Source of the DNA: Eutrigla gurnardus
Taxonomy: Eukaryota; Chordata; Actinopteri; Perciformes; Triglidae
DNA length: 64,000 bases
Assembly: GCA_963514095.1 (NCBI GenBank)
Contig: OY741279.1
Location: 10,094,822-10,158,821 of the forward strand
Direction: 5' to 3'
Below the pieces are notes generated by a model. It was not told where the DNA came from. It did not search any database and saw only the letters and a program-made list of their open reading frames with translations. Below are positions 14,286-23,713 of the stretch, one piece after another (position 1 is the stretch's first letter; every line of letters begins with the position of its first letter). The position numbers and the translations under genes are program-made.

Positions 14286-14319
14286 CAGGGTTCGTATTTT
14301 ACGTTGTGCTGATGGTAGG

Positions 14320-14327
14320 TTTGGCAA
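14320..14327 (-). promoter_or_regulatory. miR-182/miR-96-type target site in foxo3 3'-UTR
   Basis: The minus strand reads TTGCCAAA, an 8-mer for miR-182 and a 7-mer-A1 for miR-96. The miR-183/96/182 cluster is an established regulator of mammalian FOXO3. The site sits shortly after the exon junction, as in the human transcript from memory. Confidence 0.55.
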
Positions 14328-14374
14328 AAAGGATATTGTTTGTCTGATCTTCTCTTGCAATACACAGTTCAGAC

Positions 14375-15354
14375 CTGGAGAGATAAGGATGAAATGATTA
14401 GGTCTGAGTATTCATAGTGTAGTTACTAAAAGCATACCAGTAAGCCAATGTGCTACCACTGATACTTCTAGCACGTGCTTCACAATGAATCCATTTTAAT
14501 GTAAAAGCAGTGGACGACCTTTACTGTGAAGCCAAAGGTAGTAACTTTTGCAGTTATCTAACATTTTCAAATATTTACTCCATAAACAATAGATGAAGAC
14601 ATGGCACTTTTTGTGGGGACGTCTTTTTTAAACTTTGCTTAGATAATACATTCTTTTAAATGTTTAACAAATCTTGACGAATGAGAATGGCCCAGGACTG
14701 ATATTATAGCTAGCTATAAAGCAAGGAATCTCCGTCTGTGTCTTCTTTGCACATCTCAAGGAGCGTTCATCTGATCTACTTCACACTTGGAGGGTGTACT
14801 GCTGGGGACCCAAGGATGTGTGGTGTCAATTTGGACATGTGACGCGTTCAATATTAATTCACTTGAATAAACGAGCAAACGGCACCCTTGTTGTTCAGCA
14901 AGTCCGTTTTGGATCGGTAAAAACGGTTGACGTGTTGAAGTAGAGAGATGCAGGAGCATGTAATTAAGTTGATGGAACGTTTTCCATGTGGAATCGCAGG
15001 ACAATATGTGTGCCGCATCGACTGATTATGGTTTATAACAGCAGTTCATTTGCTTTTCTCCAGATCTATTTACAACAATACGGAAATGAAAACAATTTAG
15101 ATTTACAATTTTCACAAGATTTTCACAACACTATCATGTTAGCTAAAAGATATCTCAATTTCACATACACCTTTACACATTTTGGAAAAAAAGAGCACCA
15201 GTACCAGATCTGTACATGGCAAAGGTTTAGGTTTCAGAACCGAGGGAGAAAAAGCTGGATCAGTGCATCCCTAATTCCCTTTTCTAAATATTGTCAACCT
15301 TGCTCAAATTCCAGATGATTTATGCCTATGGACACATCACTCATATATACACAC
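14375..15354 (-). other. foxo3: foxo3 3'-UTR intron (proposed)
   Basis: A 980-nt interval bounded on the minus strand by GTGTGTAT at its 5' end and CTCTCCAG at its 3' end, with CTAAT about 20 nt before the acceptor. It lies wholly after the stop codon. No coding content is visible. Confidence 0.6.
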
Positions 15355-15382
15355 CTGCTCAACTCCTCCCTGGCTGACACTC
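15355..15382 (-). other. foxo3: foxo3 exon 2 3'-UTR tail with 5' splice site
   Basis: Seen: 28 nt after the stop codon the minus strand reads GAGCAG|GTGTGT, a usable 5' splice site. From memory, human FOXO3 exon 2 ends 34 nt after its stop in GCAG and a final exon carries the rest of the 3'-UTR. The similar distance and boundary suggest the intron is conserved. Read-through without splicing is the alternative. Confidence 0.65.
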
Positions 15383-16822
15383 TCAGCCGGGTACCCAGCT
15401 CTGCTTGGTGCTCGTGAAGTTGCCAACTCCATTCATGTTGGCCAGAGTGTCAAAGTTAAAGTCCAGGCCATCTGGGTCCATCAGCTCGTTCCTGATGATA
15501 GAGTCCATATCACACTCCAGGCTGCTGGTAAACATGTCCAGGTCCAGATCAATGGGGAAACGCTCCTGGCAGATCCCTCCACTGTTGCTTACTGTTCCGT
15601 TTAGGAAGATCGAGGTGTCGATCTGCATGGAAGAGGAACCATTTCCTCCTAAGGGCGAGAGCAGGAGCTGCTGCTTGGCATTAGCCAGAGCGTTAGCCTC
15701 GTTGGCTAGGTTTAGGCCTCCGTTTAAAGACCTCAGGGAGCTCTGGTTGTGGTTGTTACTTTGAAGTATCTCCCCTTGGCTGCCCTGAAGTCCACCAGTG
15801 GTCCCAAAGGTCATTACGGGGTCATTACGGAGCATGAGGCCACGTCGGGAGTTCTGGGAAATGACAGCGGCGGCACTGGCCTGTGACATCAGCGGGTCAG
15901 ACTGTGTCATCATGACATCACTGTGACTGTGGGTGTCAGAGTTTAGCAGGTCTTGTAGTGTCTGACTGCCAAAGCGAGAGAGGCTGATGCTGGAGAAGGA
16001 GGTCTGCTTGTTCTCCTGGATGGTCTGCATGGGGGACGGACGCAGAGAGGAACCTGCTGTGTGGGGGCCAAAGATGGAGTTACTGTAACCATTAACTCCA
16101 CCGTTGGTAGAAGAGTTGGTGGAGGGAGTTGAGGTGGAGGGAGGCGAGCCTAGCCCATTGGGTTTGGACCCAAAATTGAAACCTGAGGAACCATTTGGTG
16201 TGACCGGCCCTGTCACGGTTGGCACCAGGTTGATGTTATCCAGCAACTCATCCATCAGGTCATCTGTGAGTCCATCATTCAGGTTCATTGTTCCTGCCAG
16301 GTCTGCCAGGCGAGGCAGCTCAGTCGGGACAGACTTCCCGTTGGTCGTGGCGATGCCAGGAGACAGAGCTCTGCCAGGACTGGTGTACAGCATAGGCGAG
16401 AGAGGAGGCTCTTCATCGGGCACCTCGTCCAGCTCAGGGTTGGCCAGAATGGGTGAAAGACGACCGCTCAGTGTGCTGGCATTGGAATTAGTGCGGGAGC
16501 GGAAGTCTGTCCAGGCGTCCAGCTCCTCGCTGCTGCGTGACGTTGGGCTTCCTGGCCACTTGGAGAGACCTGAAGGACTGTCTCCGCCGCCTTCCCCGGC
16601 TGCAGCGGCTGCTGCCTGCAGAGCCGCCTTCTTCTTGGCAGCTCGGCCACGGGCGGATTTGGTGTACTTGTTGCTGTTGTCCATTGAGACCGCACGGCGG
16701 CGAGGAGCCTTGCCACCCTTCCCTCCCTCTGGGTTGATCATCCACCAGGAACTCTTCCCCGTTCCCTCGTTCTGGACGCGGATGAAGCGGCTGTGGAGGG
16801 AAAGATTGTGCCGGATGGAGTT
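15383..16822 (-). CDS. foxo3: FOXO3 transcription factor, coding exon 2 (residues 187-665)
   Basis: Completes FOXO3. The acceptor TTGCAG|AAC is in phase 0 with exon 1. The exon opens with NSIRHNLSLHSRF, carrying the base-contacting Asn187 and His191. The basic nuclear-localisation region with the second AKT site (RRRAVS, Ser232) follows, then KKK at 249-251, an alanine/glycine run at about 254-266, the third AKT/SGK site with adjacent CK1-type serines (FRSRTNSNAS, Ser299), a leucine-rich export-like segment at about 371-385, the conserved SPMQTIQENK block, and the acidic CR3 transactivation region at about 606-645. It ends in QSWVPG and TGA at 15383-15385, as in human FOXO3. The total of 665 aa is close to human (673). 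Frames read on the opposite strand here are shadows. Confidence 0.97.
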   Translation of the reverse strand, partial: NSIRHNLSLHSRFIRVQNEGTGKSSWWMINPEGGKGGKAPRRRAVSMDNSNKYTKSARGRAAKKKAALQAAAAAAGEGGGDSPSGLSKWPGSPTSRSSEELDAWTDFRSRTNSNASTLSGRLSPILANPELDEVPDEEPPLSPMLYTSPGRALSPGIATTNGKSVPTELPRLADLAGTMNLNDGLTDDLMDELLDNINLVPTVTGPVTPNGSSGFNFGSKPNGLGSPPSTSTPSTNSSTNGGVNGYSNSIFGPHTAGSSLRPSPMQTIQENKQTSFSSISLSRFGSQTLQDLLNSDTHSHSDVMMTQSDPLMSQASAAAVISQNSRRGLMLRNDPVMTFGTTGGLQGSQGEILQSNNHNQSSLRSLNGGLNLANEANALANAKQQLLLSPLGGNGSSSMQIDTSIFLNGTVSNSGGICQERFPIDLDLDMFTSSLECDMDSIIRNELMDPDGLDFNFDTLANMNGVGNFTSTKQSWVPG

Positions 16823-17483
16823 CTGCAACACAAAAGACAGAAAGAGAAGAGGCTGCGTTAAGCGATGTGTGTAAAATCATTTTGAAACAATTACTAAACC
16901 AATGAGATCAACATTGCTTTGTTGTTTTCTTTCTTTCCATTTCCCAATACCACATTCAATGAATACCATTCATTAAATCCAACAACGCTAATCCATAAAC
17001 CACCCACTACTACTGATTCTGCAGCGATGTAAACAGTTGCTCTGGTGACTAGACACACAACCAAAGCCAAAATCCTATTGTTTCAATTGTTCATCCACTA
17101 AATAGACAGGAACACATTAACGTGTAGCAGCACTTAGCGCTGATGTCTGCATTGTTCCCACTGTAGCTTTTGTGTTGTGGGTATAAAGGAAACAGTGGTC
17201 TATAATCAAGCGTCTCCTCGATTATGAATGACACATACAAAGAGCCCCTGTGTTGCTTAAGGAGCATTCTGTGTCAGATCATGTGTGTTTGTGTGCGAGT
17301 CTTGACCGGTGTATATTGATCAACTCCGTGCTCCTTCCTTTTGCAAGCCCTCGAGGCTCATTGTTGGGGAACTGGTGCACATGACTGCCCCCGCTAATAA
17401 TCCAGAGTTTTATTCACAACACATGTATGTCCACATTAAACACATATAGAGCCCCGGAATCACGTGTTGCCTCACTGCTGGCT

Positions 17484-17523
17484 TTGTTTACATACTATCA
17501 GAATGACATTCTTTCTTGTTTAC
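17484..17523 (+). promoter_or_regulatory. Pair of FOXO binding words (TTGTTTAC)
   Basis: TTGTTTAC occurs at 17484-17491 and 17516-17523, 32 bp (about three helical turns) apart, in foxo3 intron 1 close to exon 2. This 8-mer is the core of the FOXO/DAF-16 binding element. Autoregulation is inferred. Confidence 0.35.
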
Positions 17524-17559
17524 ACTGATGTCGTAGCAGTTGTACACACATTATAGTGA

Positions 17560-17880
17560 GCTTGCTAGAAGGTATGGCTGAAGGAAGTGGCAATGCCTGT
17601 TGGATGGTTCAGCGAGATAACCCAACATCTATTGGATGGATTGTCCTGAAATTTCGCACAGAGATTCATGGTTGTCAGTGGATGAAGCCTACTGGCTTTT
17701 TGATTCCCTGACCAAAATTTCAAAATGTCAGGTCAATTGGTTTATGACCAAATACCTGCAAAACTAATGACACTCAATCAGCTTCATCATCTTAGTTTAT
17801 TCGTTAGCATGCCAACATGCTAAATTAACATGGTAATATCTGCTCAACATTAGCATGTTAGCACTGTCATTGTTAAATCA
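17560..17880. repeat. Dispersed repeat with TTAGCATG-type motifs
   Basis: Contains the phrases GTTTATGACCAAATACCTGC, AAAACTAATGACA and alternating TTAGCATG/CATGCTAA words, which I recognise from memory as a very abundant percomorph interspersed repeat. There is no coding capacity and the class is unknown to me. Confidence 0.6.
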
Positions 17881-19320
17881 CCACTATGCCTGTCATGTAA
17901 GGTTGTTATGACAGGCAAAAGGATTTCTAAAAGCAAAGTTTTGCACATACAAATCTCTTGAATGTGAATATGCTTACATTTTTATAGTTGGATCAAACGT
18001 ATATTATTATATATTATATACTAACTATAAAGTTAGTTGGAACTCTGAAATAAAAGAAGAGAGCCGAACCTAATGATGTCACAAAGTTGGTCTGTATTTA
18101 AACCTCAAGAAAAGAGCCCAGGAAACCAAACTACTATTTCACAAAACGACAGCACTATATATACTACAGTAGATCTTGTAAGTTTTAATTATTGCGTGGT
18201 TTTCCGTTTGCACAGTTAAAACTCAAAACTACAAATTCACTGGATCTGTAAATTACACTCATGCACATGAGCATTTAGACAACTCTCCATTTACACAAAC
18301 ACACCCACACAAACACACACGCTCAGCCATCTGGTTTCTGAAGATGACATCATCACACTCCCAAATATCAACTCACAGTACCAAGACATAATTATACATT
18401 TGAAATTAAAGGATATTTAGTATATATGGTTATGAGCTCCTTGATTTGAATTTTGTTCCGAGCATTTATTAAATTTCTTCTTCTTACTTTTCCTCCTCTT
18501 TTGGTGCCCCACAACCTACTGCCTCCTTCTCTCTCCATATCGCCTTCCTCTTCCGCAGTTTCTGTTGTTTCACAAACACATAGCCCTTATGAGCCCTGAG
18601 GGACTCCTGGGCTATGCTATATCCTCCCATATAAACAACCCAACCGCCATCCTCAACATGCACGCAGTTTTCCCTCTGTTTCCCTTCCATGTATATTTTC
18701 ACTCCCTAAAACAGAACAGATTTCTGTTCCAAATGGTGAGGGCCAAAATCTTTGAGTTTTTGTGGGAATCACAATATTGTTTTCCATGAAGCAGTCTCGT
18801 CTTTCCTGGGCAACAGTCTACAGATAGTTTGGTCTGGATTGTTATTCTGGTCAAAGGCAGTCCAATCAGAGAGGAGAAAGAGAAGCTTAAGTTACCGTTC
18901 TGAATGTTACATTGGCAGAGAAAAGTACGAAAGTTTGATCTCTGGGGCCCAACTGAACCTATGAACCGATGTGAGTGTGTGTGTGTGTGTGTATTTGAGC
19001 AGGCATGTGTGTGTTTGTGAGAGTAGTATGGAAAAGCATTTGCAAAATGTGTGTGTTTTGCGATTTGTAAATGCCAAAAGATGTTTTTGCAGGATGGTGT
19101 GCTTTTTGTGACCACCGCAGTGAATAAGCAAACCCATAAAAAAGTTGCATTTAATCATGAATGGTGTGTGTATGTGAATGCGCGTTACCGAAGTGTGTGT
19201 ATGTGTGTGTGTTCTGTGCAATGAGGTAACATGAGAAGAGATACCAGAGAGACCAGTGTTTATCCTCTGCCAGCATCTCTCGAGGCATGACGTAATGCTG
19301 CTTTATTACAGAATATTTTA

Positions 19321-19338
19321 CACACACAAACACACACA

Positions 19339-19412
<74 letters not shown>
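19321..19412. repeat. (CA)n microsatellite
   Basis: About 92 bp with AAA and CCC interruptions near its start, in foxo3 intron 1. Confidence 0.95.
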
Positions 19413-19416
<4 letters not shown>

Positions 19417-20811
19417 AGTTTCCAGCTGTCAGGGAGATGTAAATACTGGCAGAAGATAGACTAAAGGAGAAGGAGAACTTTTGGAGGGATGAATGGGAGC
19501 AGAATGAATGGAATGTGAGTTTCCTTCTCCTGCTGCCGTAAACATTTACCTGCCAGCACCTGACACTTCATCAATCCTCCCGCCTCGCTTCACCCTCACC
19601 ATCTTTATTCCTGCCCCTCCCCTCCCCACTCCCTCCTCCCGACAAGCCACTTGTTTCATGTTGCTCTTTTCCGTGCCACTGCTCGTACCTTTCAAATGTC
19701 AGGTGAGATATTTCTCACCAGCAATGAAAGGAAACGGGACGTCTGCAACCGAAGCACGGACAGCGATAAAAAGAAGAAGAACAAAAATATGGTGCCAAAT
19801 CAAAATGTGTGACTGACGGTGAGAAAGAGGGTGAGAGGAGGATGATTCAAGATGAAAGATAGAAATTTGTGCCTGCTATGTATCAGTATTACGTGTGATG
19901 TATGTCTGTGGTATGTATCCTCCCACATAAGATACTCTTCCTCATGAACCCTGTACTGATCATTCCTGTTATTCTGGATTATTTCAAGTATATAGAGTAT
20001 GTTCTGCAAAAATACATTTTTGATTACATGTAATCTGTATCTAATCTATCACATAAGTATCTTATTTTGCTACTATTCAAGTTGCATTCATTACAGGGCT
20101 TGCACTTCAAATTCAAATTAAGGATCAGATATTGGCTGGGGTTAAAACTGCATTGATCTGAAATAATGACCGATACACTCACGATTTTGTAACAGTAAAA
20201 GGCAAGCAGGGTCTGGCTAACGGGCTAAAAGCTAACATGGTTGGTCCTCCAGCGGTGGAACTACACACTGCTAAACTCGCAGATGAAAACGTAAACAAGT
20301 TAGTTGCGGTTGCCAAGCAACGTTGTTGCGTGTGCGACGTGCTTCGTGGATTGTACTGTAACTGAACTAGATAGCTGAAATCTGTACGGCATTATCCATA
20401 GCAGCGCTCCAAGTGTGTTATTTGCTGAATCTATGCACTCTATGTGTCACTGTATGTGCATGTTACTTGGCAGTGTGAGGGGCTACTATATGCTTACTAC
20501 TGTAGTTCCTCTGGGGTATTCCCAGAGCCCATTAATAATAATAATGGCTCACTGAGGCAGCAGCTCTGATTCATAACTCCTACTATGCAGCAAGAAGAGC
20601 TAAATAACACACACACACACACACACAAACAGAGACACACACAAAAACACACACACACAGCTTTTAGCAACAACCTTGCAGGGGATTTTACTTTTTGCTG
20701 TTTTGTATAATAACAACAAGACTCCAGGAAGTCACTGAGCCTGGGCAACAAATATTTTTGAATGAAATAAAAAAAAAAATACACACCAGATAAAAATGTG
20801 TTCATTACAGT

Positions 20812-20930
20812 AGCTCGCTGCTAGCTGTAGCTTCAAATTTCTAATTTGTTGGGAAAGTGATCTTCTCGTCAACCTCTCGCCAAGAAAGCGAATACACGTA
20901 TTTACCAAAATGTCAAACTATTCCTTTAAC
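20812..20930. repeat. Percomorph dispersed repeat, copy 1 (3' part)
   Basis: Contains GCTAGCTGTAGCTTCA and ends AAGAAAGCGAATACACGTAT then AATGTCAAACTATTCCTTTA, the standard 3' part of a common fish repeat also present at 44476-44672 and 45707-45815. Confidence 0.6.
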
Positions 20931-21085
20931 CAACGTGAATCTGGTTTGGCCGGTCGAGAACTGGTCTCCAGAATGGAACGGTTCAGGAGACCGGCCATCC
21001 AGGTTCACCGGTGTTACATTTTTGAAACAAACTGACTCAAAGATAGCCTGACGAAGCGGAACATGCTTGGTGAGACAGGCCCCAG

Positions 21086-21086
<1 letters not shown>

Positions 21087-21182
<96 letters not shown>
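21087..21182. repeat. (TG)n microsatellite
   Basis: 96 bp of pure TG; about 650 bp from the inverted partner at 21833-21904. Confidence 0.95.
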
Positions 21183-21183
<1 letters not shown>

Positions 21184-21830
21184 ACCAGCTGCAGCCAAAG
21201 CTCGGGAACACAGAGGCCTTTTTGTCCGTCAGCAACATGTGGGAACAATTAATCACTGTCAGCAACCACGCTAGGAATCTCTCTCCTTTCTCTCGTTATT
21301 CTGATTTTTGAAGGTGCGTAGGTGGGAAGTCATATATCTGCATTTATGTAAATCTAACTGTAAAAGGGGTGTCTACATCAAGTGGGCATTTAAGGAGACT
21401 TTAAGTCTACTGTGAGGGAATGATATCAATATAATGCCATACATAGATACATGTAAATGTATAGAAATGAAAAACCTCAGCCCCCTGAAGTTACTCAAAG
21501 CAGCTGCCTCTGATTGGTGCAGAGGATTCAAAGAGTGCTTTCTAATAGGCTGTCGCCGTCCTAGCTCCAGCAGTGGTGATTGGTGGAGGGAAATTGGTTC
21601 ACGTAGCCAGGCAGTACAGCAACGGGAGGGTCTGCACGGTGTTGCAAGTGTATTTCATCACCCAGCTACAAGCGCATATCTGAAGTCAAATGTATAAACT
21701 GGGTCAGTTTCACTTTGCCAGATTCCTGTACTTTGTTTGGTCGCAAGAGAAACCTTTTACTGGTCAGCCCAACCCCACAACCTTCCCTGCCTTCACCTAG
21801 AAGGATATGCAGAGAAAAAGACACCATGAC

Positions 21831-21832
<2 letters not shown>

Positions 21833-21904
<72 letters not shown>
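21833..21904. repeat. (CA)n microsatellite
   Basis: About 72 bp of pure CA, opposite in orientation to 21087-21182. Confidence 0.95.
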
Positions 21905-21905
<1 letters not shown>

Positions 21906-22779
21906 TTACATTTACTGCTCTTTGTGTGTTGTGCTACAGGAAAGCGTCGGGTCAGAGGGTACAGTGTCACAGAGCCAGTAGACAGCAGGGTGTCGATGGT
22001 CAAAGTGCAGCTCTCGCCTCATACATATTAGCCCCGCCCCCCTTGACCCTGCTGCTACTGCTGTGATTGGACCAACTCTGTGACCTGGGCCTCACACCTT
22101 TAGTGTACGTGTGTGTGTGTGTGTGTGCGTGTGCGTCCTTGCCAAACATAACCGCACTTTATCAGTCATTATGTAAACGAGCACTAATCTGAGTCTAATG
22201 TCAACAGGGACCGCTGCTGGGTCAAGCAGACAACTTGCGCAACCTTAGTTACCATTTAAGACAAGGGATTAACAATGGGCTGTGGTGAACCGAATGCTTG
22301 CTTTGCCCTGAAGTTTTCTTTCTTTAGGGAATGGAAACAAGATTAACTTTGTGTAAATAGGCGCCAGGAAGCTAATTTGACTAGTTTATGTTTATGAATG
22401 TCCTCTGTCTCTCTTAAATGAGTCAGTCAATTCATAAATAAATGGAGACAAACAAGACCCTAGGACAAACGCATCATATTTTAGACAAGTGTAACCCTGC
22501 TCGCCAATGTGAGGTTGTCGGTCAGCATCTGTGGCCCTGGTTTTTGTGGATTGTCGGCCCTTATCAGTGGCGTTTTGGCCGATTGAGCATGAGCACCGTC
22601 GGTGAGAGGAATCACTCTGATTGACTGTTCATTTCAAACAACTCCGTGCCAGAGAAGAGAAACGGACGTGAGGAATGCAACAGCATACCTAAAGTCAACA
22701 CGCAGAGAGCTGCTCTCGTTCTCATCTTCATCTCATCTGATCATTCCAACACGTGAGTAATTTCACAACGACATGGCCA

Positions 22780-23260
22780 TCTGGAAAGTAGCTAAGTGGT
22801 GAGCGAGAGTATTGACAAGACGGTAGGCAATCGCGGTTTGTATATCCGCAGTCGGAGGTCTGTTTCCCTTTTTTGAATGATGAATACTGACTACAGCCAC
22901 CTGCTGGTATGGAAAGTTATTTCCTCTCTCAAAGTATGTGCTGGTTGGCTGTCGGCTTCGGTCTTTGCAAGAACTTTTTGACGAAGATAAAGCAACAGCC
23001 GGCCTTCGTTGCCTTGTATTTAATAACCGACAAAAAAATGTGTGTAGTTGATCCGTGATCTGTACAGAATAACAACATATATCCACTGGTATGACTGATC
23101 GACAATCGGCAGCATGGTATTGGTGACAAAAAAAAGACATGATCTGGGCATCTCGTAAAGTTATATGTGCTCCTCTGTTTTTTTTTCTGCTGATCCGATC
23201 CGTGACTCAAAACCATAATACGATCCGAACCGTGAGTTTTATGATCCTTTGCACACATGC
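22780..23260. repeat. Composite transposon-like dispersed repeat
   Basis: Contains CTACAGCCACCTGCTGGTAT and, on the same strand, CGATCCGAACCGTGAGTTTT near its end, phrases familiar from teleost DNA-transposon debris. A CTCF-like word lies inside it. No clear termini. Confidence 0.4.
22894..22907 (-). promoter_or_regulatory. Near-consensus CTCF core motif in intron repeat
   Basis: The minus strand reads CCAGCAGGTGGCTG, one mismatch (position 13) from the CTCF core, inside a transposon-like repeat in foxo3 intron 1. Confidence 0.3.
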
Positions 23261-23656
23261 AAACATGATTAGATCTCCTGACAGCAAGAGGAAGGGCTCC
23301 TTTGTTTGTTAAATGTGCCTAAACAACGTGAAAAAGTGAAAAAATAAAGAGAACAGTGGGTACTTCAACTTGTAAGAATATGACCAAATATAAAGTGCAC
23401 GAAACTTTACTTTTCTAGCAAATGTTTAGTTTGGTCACAGATTTATGCCGCGCGTTACCTCATAGCCACGTGGATACAGAAACCATGAATTGGCCTCAAG
23501 TCATAGAGGAGAGCAGTGAAAGTGTTGCGAGGTAGTGTGAGGGAGGTGTAGACGACATGCACGTATAAGGCAGTTTTTAAATGAACTGCTGGGCTGGTCT
23601 GCACTAACGAGGCAGAGAGAGGACGGTTATTTATACTGTGACCCTACACTAACACA

Positions 23657-23657
<1 letters not shown>

Positions 23658-23712
<55 letters not shown>
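23658..23712. repeat. (CA)n microsatellite
   Basis: About 55 bp of CA in foxo3 intron 1. Confidence 0.95.

Positions 23713-23713
<1 letters not shown>

Larger units (their letters stand above)
11000..14374 (-). other. foxo3: foxo3 terminal exon, 3'-UTR (3' end approximate)
   Basis: Proposed last exon. The minus strand has a branch-like CTAATCA, a pyrimidine tract and CTCTCCAG just before 14374. The first 100 nt resemble what I recall of the human FOXO3 3'-UTR after its exon junction: CCTTTTTGCCAAA and then GTGTTTACAG, against human CCCTTTGCCAAA and CGTTTACAG in the same order and spacing. No reading frame here looks coding. The 3' end is placed at an AATAAA near 11020, giving about 3.4 kb; earlier ends are possible (ATTAAA at 13612-13617). 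The stretch includes a G-run on the plus strand at 12664-12683 and poly(T) tracts. Confidence 0.6.

Noticed and set aside
16104..16874. 256-codon plus-strand frame opposite foxo3 exon 2
   Set aside because: It is the reverse-strand shadow of a strongly conserved coding exon with biased composition; no independent protein similarity.
22763..23140. 125-codon minus-strand frame
   Set aside because: Overlaps a transposon-like dispersed repeat; no conserved domain seen and no initiation context or splice sites.
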